Source: an uncultured Clostridia bacterium
GTDB taxonomy: Bacteria > Bacillota > Clostridia > Oscillospirales > Oscillospiraceae
DNA length: 50,001 nucleotides
Reading direction: 5' to 3'
NCBI GenBank assembly: GCA_947058885.1
Contig: CAMSIF010000006.1
Span: 1-50,001, forward strand
Under the pieces are notes generated by a model, which was not told the origin of the DNA, searched no databases, and worked only from the letters and a program-made list of their open reading frames with translations. Position 1 is the stretch's first letter; each line of letters opens with the position of its first letter. The position numbers and the translations under genes are program-made. Shown one piece after another: positions 40,587 through 49,584 of this stretch.

Positions 40587-41426
40587 TTATTTACCGCCGG
40601 TCATAGCGATACCCTCAATGAACTGCCTCTGGAAGAAGAGGTAGAGCACCACCATGGGCAGCATGGCCAGCAGGGAGCCGGCCATCAGCACCGGGAAGTT
40701 GGTGGAGAACTGGCCCCGCAGGGTGGCAAGGCCGGAGGAGAGGGTCATCATGTTCAGGTCGGAGTTGACCACCAGGGGCCACATCAGGTCGCTGTAGGCA
40801 AACACCGCCGTGAACACGGTCAGGGCCGCCACCGAGGAGCTGGTGAGGGGGAACATGACCTTGGTAAAGGTCTGCCACTGGTTGCAGCCGTCCAGGAAGG
40901 CCGCTTCCGCCACCTCGTTGGGGATACCCAGGTACGACTGGCGAAGGAAGAAGGTGCCGAAGGCGCTGACAAGGCCGGGGAATACCAGCGCGGCGATGCT
41001 GTTGGCAATGCCCAGCTTAGCCACCATCTGGTACTGGGGGATAATGAAAATCTGGCTGGGCAGCATCATCTGCATGAGGACGATGCCGAAGAGAATGTTC
41101 TTGCCCTTAAAGTGCAGCTTGGCGAAGGCGTAGCCCGCCATGGAGCTGAAGGCCACCGCGAAGATGACGCGGAAGATAATCATCAGGATGGTGTTGGCGT
41201 ACATGCTGAAGAAGGGCAGGCTCGCCACGGCGTCTGAGAAGTTTTTCAGCAGGAAGCTGCTGGGGAAAATCACGGGCGGGATTTTCATGCTCTCCGCCTG
41301 CGTCTTGAAGCTGGTGAGGATCATCCACACAAAGGGGAAGATCATGATGATGGAGCCGAGAATCAGGGCGCCGTAGGTGACAATCTGGCCCATCCGCTTG
41401 GAGCGTTCTAACGATGTTGTTTTCAT
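40587..41426 (-). CDS. Sugar ABC transporter permease (MalG/MsmG type)
   Basis: 279 residues with six membrane helices. The EAA loop of carbohydrate permeases is NEVAEAAFLDGCNQWQTFTK (about 170-189), which contacts the ATPase. The N-terminal part shows the family's W-M-x-LTSFKTQAESMKIPPVIF and the end carries QRQFIEGIAMTGGK, typical of the CUT1 family (di- and oligosaccharides). ATG 41426 after AAGGAGG. It pairs with the permease 13 bases upstream and the binding lipoprotein; no ATPase gene is present, so a shared MsmK-type ATPase elsewhere is likely. Confidence 0.94.
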   Translation of the reverse strand: MKTTSLERSKRMGQIVTYGALILGSIIMIFPFVWMILTSFKTQAESMKIPPVIFPSSFLLKNFSDAVASLPFFSMYANTILMIIFRVIFAVAFSSMAGYAFAKLHFKGKNILFGIVLMQMMLPSQIFIIPQYQMVAKLGIANSIAALVFPGLVSAFGTFFLRQSYLGIPNEVAEAAFLDGCNQWQTFTKVMFPLTSSSVAALTVFTAVFAYSDLMWPLVVNSDLNMMTLSSGLATLRGQFSTNFPVLMAGSLLAMLPMVVLYLFFQRQFIEGIAMTGGK

Positions 41427-41438
41427 GATTATCCCTCC

Positions 41439-42332
41439 TTATACCTCGTAGTTGACCCACTTCTTCTGACCCCAGAACTGGAAGAGGGTGGCCACGCCGA
41501 TGAGCAGAACCGTCCAGACCGCGATGGCAGAGCCGGAGCCGCGGCTGCCGGCCACGAAGCTCTCCCGGTAGAAGAGGTAGATAAGGCTCTGAACATTCGT
41601 GAGGGCCGGGTTCGTCTCCTCCACCATCATGTAGATGAGGTCGTAGACCTTCAGGGAGGCCATCAGGCGCATAATCATGGTCACGAACAGGGTGGGGGAG
41701 ACCATGGGCAGGGTGATTTTGAAGAATTGGGTTACCTTGCTGGCCCCGTCGATGGAGGCCGCCTCGTAGTAGCTCTTGGAGATGTTCTGGAGGCCGGAGA
41801 GCAACAGCACCGCGTCGTAGCCGATGGCGCTCCAGATAGCCACAACGGCGCAGGAGACAAGGGCCACGTTGGGGTCGGTGATCCAGGCCACATGGGAGCC
41901 GAAAATCTGGTTGAGCACGCCGTAATCGGCGTTGAAAATCCAACGCCAGACCATGGTGACCGCCGCCGGGGCGCAGACCATGGGCAGGAAGAAGATGGTG
42001 CGGAAGCCGCCCTTGAACTTCACCTTGGCGTTGAGCATCACCGCCACCAGCAGGGAGAGGAAGATGCCCACAGGCACAGTGAGGACACAGAAGAGCAGGG
42101 TATTGCCGGTGGCCTTCCAGAAGTCGGCGTTCTGGAACATGTTGACGTAGTTGCCCAGGCCGATAAATTTGTAGTTGCCGAAGCCCAGGTGCTCGCAGAA
42201 GCTGGCGTAGATGGTCTGGATGAAGGGCCAGACATTCAGCACCACAAGGCCGATGATGGTGGGGGCCACCATGAACCAGCCCCAGTTCTGCTCAATGCGG
42301 GCGGCCCGGGAAATTTTATTCTTTCCGTTCAC
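41439..42332 (-). CDS. Sugar ABC transporter permease (MalF/MsmF type)
   Basis: 297 residues from GTG 42332, after GAGAGGAGG. Six membrane helices, starting WGWFMVAPTIIGLVVLNVWP, typical of MalF-like CUT1 subunits. The EAA loop is KSYYEAASIDGASKVTQFFK (about 191-210) followed by ITLPMVSPTLF. The next gene gives the MalG-type partner and the previous one the binding protein. With the GH36 gene downstream, an alpha-galactoside (raffinose, melibiose) is the likeliest cargo, by context. Confidence 0.94.
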   Translation of the reverse strand: MNGKNKISRAARIEQNWGWFMVAPTIIGLVVLNVWPFIQTIYASFCEHLGFGNYKFIGLGNYVNMFQNADFWKATGNTLLFCVLTVPVGIFLSLLVAVMLNAKVKFKGGFRTIFFLPMVCAPAAVTMVWRWIFNADYGVLNQIFGSHVAWITDPNVALVSCAVVAIWSAIGYDAVLLLSGLQNISKSYYEAASIDGASKVTQFFKITLPMVSPTLFVTMIMRLMASLKVYDLIYMMVEETNPALTNVQSLIYLFYRESFVAGSRGSGSAIAVWTVLLIGVATLFQFWGQKKWVNYEV

Positions 42333-42346
42333 GAAATAACCTCCTC

Positions 42347-43621
42347 TCAGTTTTGAACGTAGCTGTCAGCGATTTCCTGCATCTTCGCCAGGCTCTCGTC
42401 GATATTGGCGCCATTATAGATGCGGACCATCTCGTCGGCTACGACTGCCTTCCACTTGCGGCGGGAGGAGTTGTTAATGTACTGGACCACGTAGTCGAAC
42501 TGGTCATAGCACTGCTGGACATCAATCATGTAGTCAAAATTCTGGAACACGGTGGACCAGGTTTCCTCCAGGCCCAGGTAGGCGGGGATAGCCGCGCCGG
42601 ATTCGCCCTGGATACGCTGGCCCTCCTCGCTGCCGAAGAAGCGCAGCACGTCCTTGACGGTTTCCAGGTTCTTGCCCTTGGCGGCGGTGGCGTAGCAGAG
42701 GCCGTTGGAGATGGCGGCCTGGCCGTCGCCGCTGGCGGGATTGGGGCACTTGGGCAGCTTGGCGATGTCCCACTTGCCCACCATGTCGGGGTAGTTGTTC
42801 AGCTCGCTGAGCAGGTTCCAGTTGCCCTCCAGGAACATGGCCCCCTGCTCGGAGAAGAAGGCGGTGCCGGGAGAAGTTTCCGCGAAGTAGGCCTGGTCCG
42901 GGCACCAGTCGTTCTGCTGGAGGCCCACATAGTATTTGATGGCGTCTGCGGTGGCGGGCTGGGTGTAGCCGGCGTAGACATTATTTTCATCCAGTATGTA
43001 GCCGCCGTTCTGGTAGACAAAGTTCCAGTAGCCCAGCTGTTCGTCGTTGTAGGCCATATAGCCGTACTTACCGGTTTTGTCGTAGATGGCCTGAGAAGCG
43101 GACTCCATATCGTCCCAGGTCCAGTTGTCGTTGGGGTACTCCAGCCCGGCCTGGTCAAACATCTCCTTATTATAGACCAGGAGGATGTTGTCCTTGTCCT
43201 TGGGAACGCCGTAAATCTTGCCGTCGGAACCGCTGGCGTTGCCGATGGAGATTTCAGAGTAGTGGTCCTGGTAGAAATTGGGGTCGTCGTAGAGGTCCGT
43301 CAAATCCGCCAGAATGCCGAAGTCGGCGTAGTAGAGGATTTGGTCGGTGTGCATCCAGTAGATGTCGGGCATGGTATTGCTCTCGGCGGCCGCTTCCAGC
43401 TTGGTCCAATATTCGCTCCAGCTGGTGACCTGGACCTCAATAACCACGTCGGGGTTCTTTGCGGTGTAGGCGTCGCACATAGCCTGCATACCGTCCCGCT
43501 GGGCAACGTCCCAAATCTGGAAGGTCAGGTGCGTCTTGCCGTCGGAAGAGCCGCACCCGGTAATTGACAGCAGCAGCACCAGAGCCAGGACCGCCGCTAT
43601 CCTGCGGGGAAATTGTTTCAT
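42347..43621 (-). CDS. Sugar-binding lipoprotein of an ABC importer
   Basis: 424 residues. The signal peptide ends in a lipobox LSITGC with Cys23, so the protein is anchored outside the membrane. The mature part is an extracellular solute-binding protein of family 1: THLTFQIWDVAQRDGMQAMC, YGVPKDKDNILLVYNKEMFD near 145 and FSEQGAMFLEGNWNLLSELN near 270, all standard. Start ATG 43621 after AAGGAG. First gene of the importer operon, 14 bases before the MalF-type gene. Aromatic residues throughout (Trp, Tyr) fit sugar stacking. Confidence 0.95.
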   Translation of the reverse strand: MKQFPRRIAAVLALVLLLSITGCGSSDGKTHLTFQIWDVAQRDGMQAMCDAYTAKNPDVVIEVQVTSWSEYWTKLEAAAESNTMPDIYWMHTDQILYYADFGILADLTDLYDDPNFYQDHYSEISIGNASGSDGKIYGVPKDKDNILLVYNKEMFDQAGLEYPNDNWTWDDMESASQAIYDKTGKYGYMAYNDEQLGYWNFVYQNGGYILDENNVYAGYTQPATADAIKYYVGLQQNDWCPDQAYFAETSPGTAFFSEQGAMFLEGNWNLLSELNNYPDMVGKWDIAKLPKCPNPASGDGQAAISNGLCYATAAKGKNLETVKDVLRFFGSEEGQRIQGESGAAIPAYLGLEETWSTVFQNFDYMIDVQQCYDQFDYVVQYINNSSRRKWKAVVADEMVRIYNGANIDESLAKMQEIADSYVQN

Positions 43622-43720
43622 AACTCCACTCCTTTTTAATGATATATATATTTACGGCCAAGCGCGAAAAGGGAACGCCGGGTGACCTTTTTCGCGCAAA
43701 TGCCGTTAGAACTGCATAAA

Positions 43721-43749
43721 AGTATAATTCAGGGGAACATTTCTGTAAA
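43721..43749 (-). promoter_or_regulatory. Promoter of the sugar importer operon
   Basis: Minus-strand TTTACA (43749-43744), 17 bp, TATACT (43726-43721), about 93 bases ahead of the lipoprotein start. The 452-bp gap 43622-44073 holds this promoter and the acsB promoter; I see no gene in it. Confidence 0.7.
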
Positions 43750-43973
43750 TTAGCTGGTGTGAACAAAATATATTCAGAAATTCAAAGAAGTCACATTTTA
43801 TAATAATTCCGTATGGTCTGCGTATGTTTGGCAGCGTTTTTGTTATATCTGTATATTATTTTATTCTGTTTTTTGGCGAAAATGCTTAAAACCCGAATCC
43901 TCCCCAACAATTTGTCCCACTTGCCCGCCCCCGCGCCGCCCCGGGCTTCCTGCTCCGGAGAAAGAAAATTTCT

Positions 43974-44002
43974 TTGCCAAAACCACCTAAAAAGACTATA
44001 CA
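43974..44002 (+). promoter_or_regulatory. Promoter of acsB
   Basis: TTGCCA (43974-43979), 17 bp, TATACA (43997-44002), leaving about 65 bases of leader before the ATG. Confidence 0.6.
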
Positions 44003-44073
44003 AATCCAACCTTTTTTGATATATTGATAGATACAGATACTGCCAATACCAAATTTGCAGGAGGTTATTTCCT

Positions 44074-46203
44074 ATGAGCGCATTGACTGATCTCATCTAT
44101 GCCGGTTCCAACGCTGTAGCGGGGCTGGCCGAGGGCGCGGTGAACGACGCCATCGCAAAGCATGGCGCGGACGCCCCCGTAACCTTCCCTGACACCGCCT
44201 ATTTCTTCCCCACCATCTACGCCGCTACTGGCGTGAAGGTCAAGACTCTCGGGGACCTGCCCGCCTGTGTGGGCGTACTCAAGAGCCTTATTACCAACCA
44301 GGACGATCTGGGCCAGGCTCTCAACGCGGGACTGGCCACCGCCGTGGGCGCGGAAATTATTGAGGGTTTGAAGTACGCGGGCGGCGGCAGCCCCTACGAG
44401 TCGGATTCCGGCATCGGTTTTGTTCCCGACCCCATTATTCGCTCTCTGGGCGTGCCTCTGGTAACCGGAGATATCCCCGGCGTGGCTGTGATTTTGGGCA
44501 AGGCGGACGATGCCGCCGCTGTGGCCAAGGTGGTGAAGGACTATCAGTCCAAAGGCATTTTGACCTTTATGATTGGCGACTGCATTGAACAGGCCCTGGC
44601 GGAGGGCGTGAAGATGGGCTTGGAGCTGCGGGTGGTGCCCCTGGGCCACGACGTCACCAGCGTTATTCATGTGGTCACGGTAGCCATCCGGGCGGCATTG
44701 ATTTTCGGCAACGTCCAGCCTGGCGACCTGGCGGGACTGCTGGCCTACACCAAGGAACGCGTTCCCGCGTATGTCAACACCTTCGGACCGCTGAACGAGG
44801 TGGTTGTCTCCGCCGGGGCGGGGGCCATCGCGCTGGGCTTCCCTGTGGTGGTGGACCAGGATATTGGAGACCTTCAGGTTCCCGGCGCGCTGGAGGCCGT
44901 TCTGGACCACGAGGAGACCGCCAAACGGTCTTTGGCTCTGCGGAATATCAAAATCAAGGTGAAAGAGCTGCCCATTCCCGTGGCCTTTGCCGCCGCCTTT
45001 GAGGGCGAGATTATCCGCAAGGCGGACATGAAGGTGGAGTTCTGGTCCAGCAAGAACACCACCTGCGAGCTGGTGACCATGCGGGACATGGACCAGGTGG
45101 AGGACCACAAAATCACCATTGATGGCCCAGACATTGACAGCGGCGAAATGGAGTACGCCCTGGCCACTTATATTGAAGTCGCCGGCGCCAAAATGCAGAA
45201 GGATTTTGAGTCCGTTATTGAGCGGAAAATCCACGCCTGGTTCAACTATATGGAGGGCGTTATGCATACCGGCCAGCGCAACCAGTTCCGCATCCGCGTG
45301 TCTAACGACGCCTATGACAAGGGCCTGCGGATGCAGCACTTCGGCGAGGTCCTCTACAACATGATTATGGACGAATTTGACGCGGTGGTGGATAAATGCC
45401 AGGTCACCTTGGTTACCGACCCCGAAAAGGCCGCGCGGATTCTCAACGAGGAGGCTATGCCCGCCTATAACGCCCGCGACGACCGTCTCAACTCCCTCAC
45501 CGATGAGAGCGTAGATCAATTCTATACCTGCATCCTCTGCCAGTCCTTCGCCCCCAGTCACTGCTGTGTGGTCACGCCGGAGCGGCTGGGCCTGTGCGGC
45601 GCGGTGAGCTGGCTGGACGCCAAGGCCACCAAGGAGCTCAACGACGCCGGTCCCTGCCAGCCCATCAGCAAGGAGGGCTGCACCGACGAGGTGAAGGGCT
45701 ACTATCCCGACGTGGACCGGATGGTTCATGCCGCTACCCAGGGCGCGGTGGAGCACGTGAGCCTGTACTCCATCATGGAGGACCCCATGACCTCCTGCGG
45801 CTGCTTTGAGTGTATCTGCGGCATTGAGCCGATTTCCAACGGCCTGGTTATCTGCAACCGGGAGTTCAAGGGGATGACCCCTACGGGCATGACCTTCGGC
45901 GAGCTGGCCTCCATGACCGGCGGCGGCGTGCAGACCCCGGGCTTTATGGGCCACGGCAGGCACTTCATTGCATCCAAAAAATTTGCCGCCGCCGAGGGCG
46001 GTATCGCGCGTATCGTCTGGATGCCCAAGGAGTTGAAGGACGATGTGGCTCTCCGTCTCAACGCCACCGCCAAGGAGCTGCTGGGCATTGAGAATTTCTG
46101 CGACATGATTGGCGACGAAACCATCACCGCCGACCCGGAGGAGCTGATGAGCTTCCTGACGGAGAAGGGCCACCCGGTTCTCCAGCTGGAGCCGTTGATG
46201 TAA
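44074..46203 (+). CDS. acsB: Acetyl-CoA synthase (CODH/ACS beta subunit)
   Basis: 709 residues. It joins CO, a methyl group from a corrinoid protein and CoA to acetyl-CoA, the key step of the Wood-Ljungdahl pathway. The A-cluster ligands are complete: Cys486, 489, 498 and 508 (in YTCILCQSFAPSHCC and GLCGAV) and Cys575 and 577 (SCGCFECICG). Their spacing is the same as Cys506/509/518/528 and 595/597 of the Moorella enzyme, offset by 20. The shorter N-terminal region fits a bacterial AcsB that may lack part of the CODH-contacting domain. GGAGG precedes ATG 44074. acsC, acsD, acsE and cooS do not flank it, so the gene is a lone member of the complex here. Confidence 0.96.
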   Translation: MSALTDLIYAGSNAVAGLAEGAVNDAIAKHGADAPVTFPDTAYFFPTIYAATGVKVKTLGDLPACVGVLKSLITNQDDLGQALNAGLATAVGAEIIEGLKYAGGGSPYESDSGIGFVPDPIIRSLGVPLVTGDIPGVAVILGKADDAAAVAKVVKDYQSKGILTFMIGDCIEQALAEGVKMGLELRVVPLGHDVTSVIHVVTVAIRAALIFGNVQPGDLAGLLAYTKERVPAYVNTFGPLNEVVVSAGAGAIALGFPVVVDQDIGDLQVPGALEAVLDHEETAKRSLALRNIKIKVKELPIPVAFAAAFEGEIIRKADMKVEFWSSKNTTCELVTMRDMDQVEDHKITIDGPDIDSGEMEYALATYIEVAGAKMQKDFESVIERKIHAWFNYMEGVMHTGQRNQFRIRVSNDAYDKGLRMQHFGEVLYNMIMDEFDAVVDKCQVTLVTDPEKAARILNEEAMPAYNARDDRLNSLTDESVDQFYTCILCQSFAPSHCCVVTPERLGLCGAVSWLDAKATKELNDAGPCQPISKEGCTDEVKGYYPDVDRMVHAATQGAVEHVSLYSIMEDPMTSCGCFECICGIEPISNGLVICNREFKGMTPTGMTFGELASMTGGGVQTPGFMGHGRHFIASKKFAAAEGGIARIVWMPKELKDDVALRLNATAKELLGIENFCDMIGDETITADPEELMSFLTEKGHPVLQLEPLM

Positions 46204-46244
46204 GCGGGTTCAGACAAAGGAAGGGGCTTGGGGAAAATAAACTG

Positions 46245-46273
46245 TTGACAATCCCCAGGGCCGGTGATATAGT
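46245..46273 (+). promoter_or_regulatory. Promoter of the thrS T-box transcript
   Basis: TTGACA (46245-46250), 17 bp, TATAGT (46268-46273), 40 bp after the acsB stop. Confidence 0.8.
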
Positions 46274-46279
46274 AGCTGA

Positions 46280-46585
46280 TATCAAAATTGGCTTTGACGG
46301 AGAAGAAACCGCTGCGAAACGCTCCAGAGAGGGACGCGCTTGCTGTAAGCGTCCTGCGCGGACGGCGGCCGTACCACTCCCGAGCCGCCCGGGACGACCG
46401 GGACGGGCCCGCCCGTTACAGCGGTCACGAGCGACGGCCTGCCCCAGGTCGCGGCATTTTCGTACCGGGCGTAAAGCCTGGATAGGAGAAGCTGCTGGAC
46501 GCGGGGGAAAAGGGCCGTAAGCAGGGTGGAACCGTGGAGTTTTTGCTTCACCCCTGACATGTAGGCAGGGGTGAAGTTTTTCTTT
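46280..46585 (+). promoter_or_regulatory. T-box leader of thrS with terminator
   Basis: The T-box sequence AGGGTGGAACCG lies at 46523-46534; its UGGA reads the free 3' end of tRNA. Stem I has the conserved AGAGAGG (46327-46333) and GCTGTAAGC. ACC at 46373-46375 is a plausible threonine specifier, not certain. The terminator is CTTCACCCCT / AGGGGTGAAG (46546-46576) followed by TTTTTCTTT. Uncharged tRNA-Thr should favour read-through into thrS. Confidence 0.9.
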
Positions 46586-46611
46586 GCCCCCATGTAGAAA
46601 GGAGCTTTTGT

Positions 46612-48369
46612 ATGAGCGAAGAAAACCTGTATTCTTTTGAAAACGAGGCGTACCGCAAGACGTATTGGCATACCTGTTCCCATGTGCTGGCCCAGGCTAT
46701 GAAGCGTCTGCATCCGGAGGTGAAGCTGGCTATCGGCCCCTCTATTGATAACGGCTTCTATTACGACTTCGATACCCCGCAGCCCTTCTCCGAAACCCAG
46801 CTGGAGGAGCTGGAGGCTGAAATGCGGAAAATCTGCAAGGAGAAGCTGAAGCTGGAGCGGTTCGAGCTGCCCCGGGAGGAGGCCGTCCGGTACATGGAGG
46901 AAAAGGGCGAGCCCTACAAGGTGGAGCTGATTAACGACCTCCCTGAAGACGCGGTTATCAGCTTCTATAAGCAGGGGGAGTTTGTGGACCTCTGCGCCGG
47001 TCCCCACGTGGACTCCACCGGGCGCGTTAAAGGCAACGCCATCAAGCTTACCGCCTGCAACGCCGCCTACTGGCGCGGCGACTCCAGCCGCCAGACCCTC
47101 CAGCGGATTTACGGCGTGGCTTTCCCCAAGAAGGACGAGCTGGATGAATATCTGGCCCGTATCGAGGAGGCAAAAAAGCGGGACCACCGCAAGCTGGGCA
47201 AGGAGCTGGGACTCTTTATGCTGGCGGAGGAGGGACCCGGATTCCCCTTTTTCCTGCCCAAGGGAATGACGCTGAAAAATACGCTGCTGGACTACTGGCG
47301 GGAGTGCCACAAGCGCTACGGCTATGTGGAAATCGCTACGCCCATTATCCTGAACCAGGAGCTGTGGCACCGCTCCGGCCACTGGGACCACTACAAGGAT
47401 AATATGTATACCACTGTCATTGACGGGGAGGATTTTGCCGTCAAGCCCATGAACTGCCCCGGCGGAATGCTGGTCTATAAGTCCGAGCCCCATTCCTACC
47501 GGGACCTGCCCCTGCGGGCGGCGGAGCTGGGGCTGGTCCACCGCCATGAGATGAGCGGCGCGCTCCACGGGCTCTTCCGGGTCCGCTGCTTTACCCAGGA
47601 CGACGCCCACATCTTCATGACCAGGGAACAGATGAAGGACGAAATTATCAACGTGGTAAAGCTCTTTGACGAGATGTACTCCACCTTCGGCCTCACCTAT
47701 CAGATTGAGCTCTCCACCATGCCGGAGGACCATATGGGAGACGAGGAGGTCTGGCGGTTCGCTGAGAACACCCTCCAGGCCGCCATTGAGGAGATGGGCA
47801 AGCCCTTTGTCATCAACGCCGGGGACGGCGCCTTCTACGGCCCCAAGCTGGACTTCCATCTGGCCGACAGTCTGGGCCGGACCTGGCAGTGCGGCACCAT
47901 CCAGCTGGACTTCCAGATGCCCGAGCGTTTTGAACTGGAGTATATTGGCGCGGACGGCGAGGCCCATAGGCCCGTTATGATTCACCGGGCTCTGCTGGGT
48001 TCCATTGAGCGGTTCATCGGCGTTATCACCGAGCATTTTGCCGGGGCTTTCCCCACCTGGCTGAACCCTGTGCAGGTGAAGGTGCTGCCCGTTACCGACC
48101 GGGCCGCGGAGTACGCCGCCCAAATCTCACGGAGTCTGGAGGCCCAGAACTTCCGCGTGGAGGTAGACGGCCGAAACGAGAAAATCGGCAAGAAAATCCG
48201 GGAAGCCCAACTGGAAAAGATTCCCTATATGCTGGTGGTGGGAGACCGGGATATGGAAGCGGGCACCGTCTCTGTCCGCCACCGCGCGGAGGGAGACTTG
48301 GGCGCGATGAGCCTGGAGAATTTCACCGCCATGCTCCGGCAGGTAGTCGACAATAAGGAGCGGAAATAA
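46612..48369 (+). CDS. thrS: Threonyl-tRNA synthetase lacking the TGS domain
   Basis: 585 residues; E. coli ThrRS has 642. The protein begins almost at once with the editing domain: HTCSHVLAQAMKRL (His20, His24) and later DLCAGPHVDSTG, whose Cys and His complete the site that clears Ser-tRNA-Thr. Catalytic core: zinc ligand Cys in KPMNCPGG, His in QDDAHIF and His in MIHRALLGS, plus class II motifs (FRVRCFTQDD and GSIERFIGV). The C-terminal anticodon domain starts near VKVLPVTDRAAEYA. The N-terminal TGS domain of about 60 residues is absent; ATG 46612 with GAAAGGAGC is a good start and upstream is the T-box, so the loss is real. Confidence 0.96.
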   Translation: MSEENLYSFENEAYRKTYWHTCSHVLAQAMKRLHPEVKLAIGPSIDNGFYYDFDTPQPFSETQLEELEAEMRKICKEKLKLERFELPREEAVRYMEEKGEPYKVELINDLPEDAVISFYKQGEFVDLCAGPHVDSTGRVKGNAIKLTACNAAYWRGDSSRQTLQRIYGVAFPKKDELDEYLARIEEAKKRDHRKLGKELGLFMLAEEGPGFPFFLPKGMTLKNTLLDYWRECHKRYGYVEIATPIILNQELWHRSGHWDHYKDNMYTTVIDGEDFAVKPMNCPGGMLVYKSEPHSYRDLPLRAAELGLVHRHEMSGALHGLFRVRCFTQDDAHIFMTREQMKDEIINVVKLFDEMYSTFGLTYQIELSTMPEDHMGDEEVWRFAENTLQAAIEEMGKPFVINAGDGAFYGPKLDFHLADSLGRTWQCGTIQLDFQMPERFELEYIGADGEAHRPVMIHRALLGSIERFIGVITEHFAGAFPTWLNPVQVKVLPVTDRAAEYAAQISRSLEAQNFRVEVDGRNEKIGKKIREAQLEKIPYMLVVGDRDMEAGTVSVRHRAEGDLGAMSLENFTAMLRQVVDNKERK

Positions 48370-48457
48370 GACTGGCGGTATATATGTGGCCGGGTGTCCG
48401 TAAAACAGCGTTCACCAACTTTACGGCGTCTCTCAGGCTGGTCTGAATATAGGAAAT

Positions 48458-48490
48458 GGGCGGGGAATGGAGTAGCTCCATTCTCCGCCC
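48458..48490 (+). terminator. Terminator after thrS
   Basis: Stem GGGCGGGGAATGGAG / CTCCATTCTCCGCCC with a TAG loop; the following GTTTGGCTCTT is only moderately T-rich. The rest of the 314-bp gap 48370-48683 has no gene; a TATACT lies at about 48649 without a convincing -35. Confidence 0.7.
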
Positions 48491-48683
48491 GTTTGGCTCT
48501 TGTACAGCTTCCGGCGCGCCGAAGTTTCAGAGGCGCGTTTCCGCCGGGTCCCAGGGGAGCCAAAAATCGTTGAAAATATAGGGGGTGCAACCGTTGGTTG
48601 TCAAATTTCCTACTACTTTTGGTAGCCGTCTGGGACCCGCGTGTGGTATACTTGGGCCATCAACTCAAAGGAGGTTCATAACA

Positions 48684-49490
48684 GTGGAGTTTCGTGAACG
48701 GCTCAACCAGCTGCGCCGGGAAAAAGGACTCAGTCAGGAGCAGTTGGCGGAAATGGTGGGCGTTACCCGCCAGGCGGTACAAAAATGGGAGGCCGGTACT
48801 TCGCGCCCGGATATGGATAATTTAGTCACTCTGGCCCGCTATTTCGGCGTGAGTTTGGACTATCTTATCACGGGAACAGAGTCCGCCCAGATGAACCAAG
48901 CCCATACGGTATCCGGCCAGGCGACTCAGAACCCAACTATTGTCAAGTGCTGCTGCCGCTGGGAGTACGAATACAAAAGCAAACGTACTCTCTGGGGCCT
49001 GCCCCTGATACATATCCATCTGCGAGAGAACGGATTTGCCCGGGCCAAGGGGATCATCGCTATCGGAAACGTTGCCACGGGGCTGATATCCATAGGCATT
49101 ATCTGCGTAGGGCTGGTCAGTTTGGGAGTGATTTCCTTGGGACTGCTGCTGTCCATCGGCTGCCTTTCCCTGGGACTGCTGTCTATTGGTGGTTTTGCCG
49201 CTGGAGCTGTAGCGATAGGCGGCTTTGCCTTCGGCTGGCTGGCTCTGGGCGGCATCTGCTACGGAGTTTACGCCGCTGGAGGTGTAGCAGCGGCAGCGGA
49301 AATCGCCGCCGGAGGCGTGGCGCAGGCTCCTCTGGCTATCGGGGCAGCGGCGGAAGGTGCGAAGACTTTCGTTATCGACCCGGGAGGAACTGTCTCGCCG
49401 GAGACCAGGGCGGCCATCCGGGAGGCTGTCTCCGCCGTCTTTGCTGGCCGTCACCCCTGGCTGGAGGCATTTTTCGAGAGCCTTTTTTGA
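48684..49490 (+). CDS. XRE regulator with C-terminal glycine-pentad repeat domain
   Basis: 268 residues from GTG 48684, nine bases after AAAGGAGG; an earlier GTG at 48585 lacks a site. Residues 1-63 are a Cro/CI helix-turn-helix (GLSQEQLAEMVGVTRQAVQK, then RPDMDNLVTLARYFGVSLDY). A linker with three cysteines (89-91) leads to WEYEYKSKRTLWGLPLIHIH. From about 123 to 221 glycine returns roughly every fifth residue with small or aliphatic residues between (GLVSL GVISL, GCLSL GLLSI, GGFAF GWLAL). That may be a membrane-buried helix set or a pentapeptide-like beta-solenoid. I know this extension from other Firmicutes proteins of unknown role. The end (240-268) is a helical tail. A membrane-tethered regulator is inferred. 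Confidence 0.82.
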   Translation: MEFRERLNQLRREKGLSQEQLAEMVGVTRQAVQKWEAGTSRPDMDNLVTLARYFGVSLDYLITGTESAQMNQAHTVSGQATQNPTIVKCCCRWEYEYKSKRTLWGLPLIHIHLRENGFARAKGIIAIGNVATGLISIGIICVGLVSLGVISLGLLLSIGCLSLGLLSIGGFAAGAVAIGGFAFGWLALGGICYGVYAAGGVAAAAEIAAGGVAQAPLAIGAAAEGAKTFVIDPGGTVSPETRAAIREAVSAVFAGRHPWLEAFFESLF

Positions 49491-49540
49491 TATGATGGCG
49501 TAACCGGCTTCCGCATAATAAATAGCCGCCAAATTTCTTG

Positions 49541-49569
49541 TTGCGTTGACCGTTCATATGTGGTATACT
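49541..49569 (+). promoter_or_regulatory. Promoter of ssrA
   Basis: TTGCGT (49541-49546), 17 bp, TATACT (49564-49569), ending 15 bases before the RNA start. Confidence 0.75.
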
Positions 49570-49584
49570 ATCTTATGTTCATAA

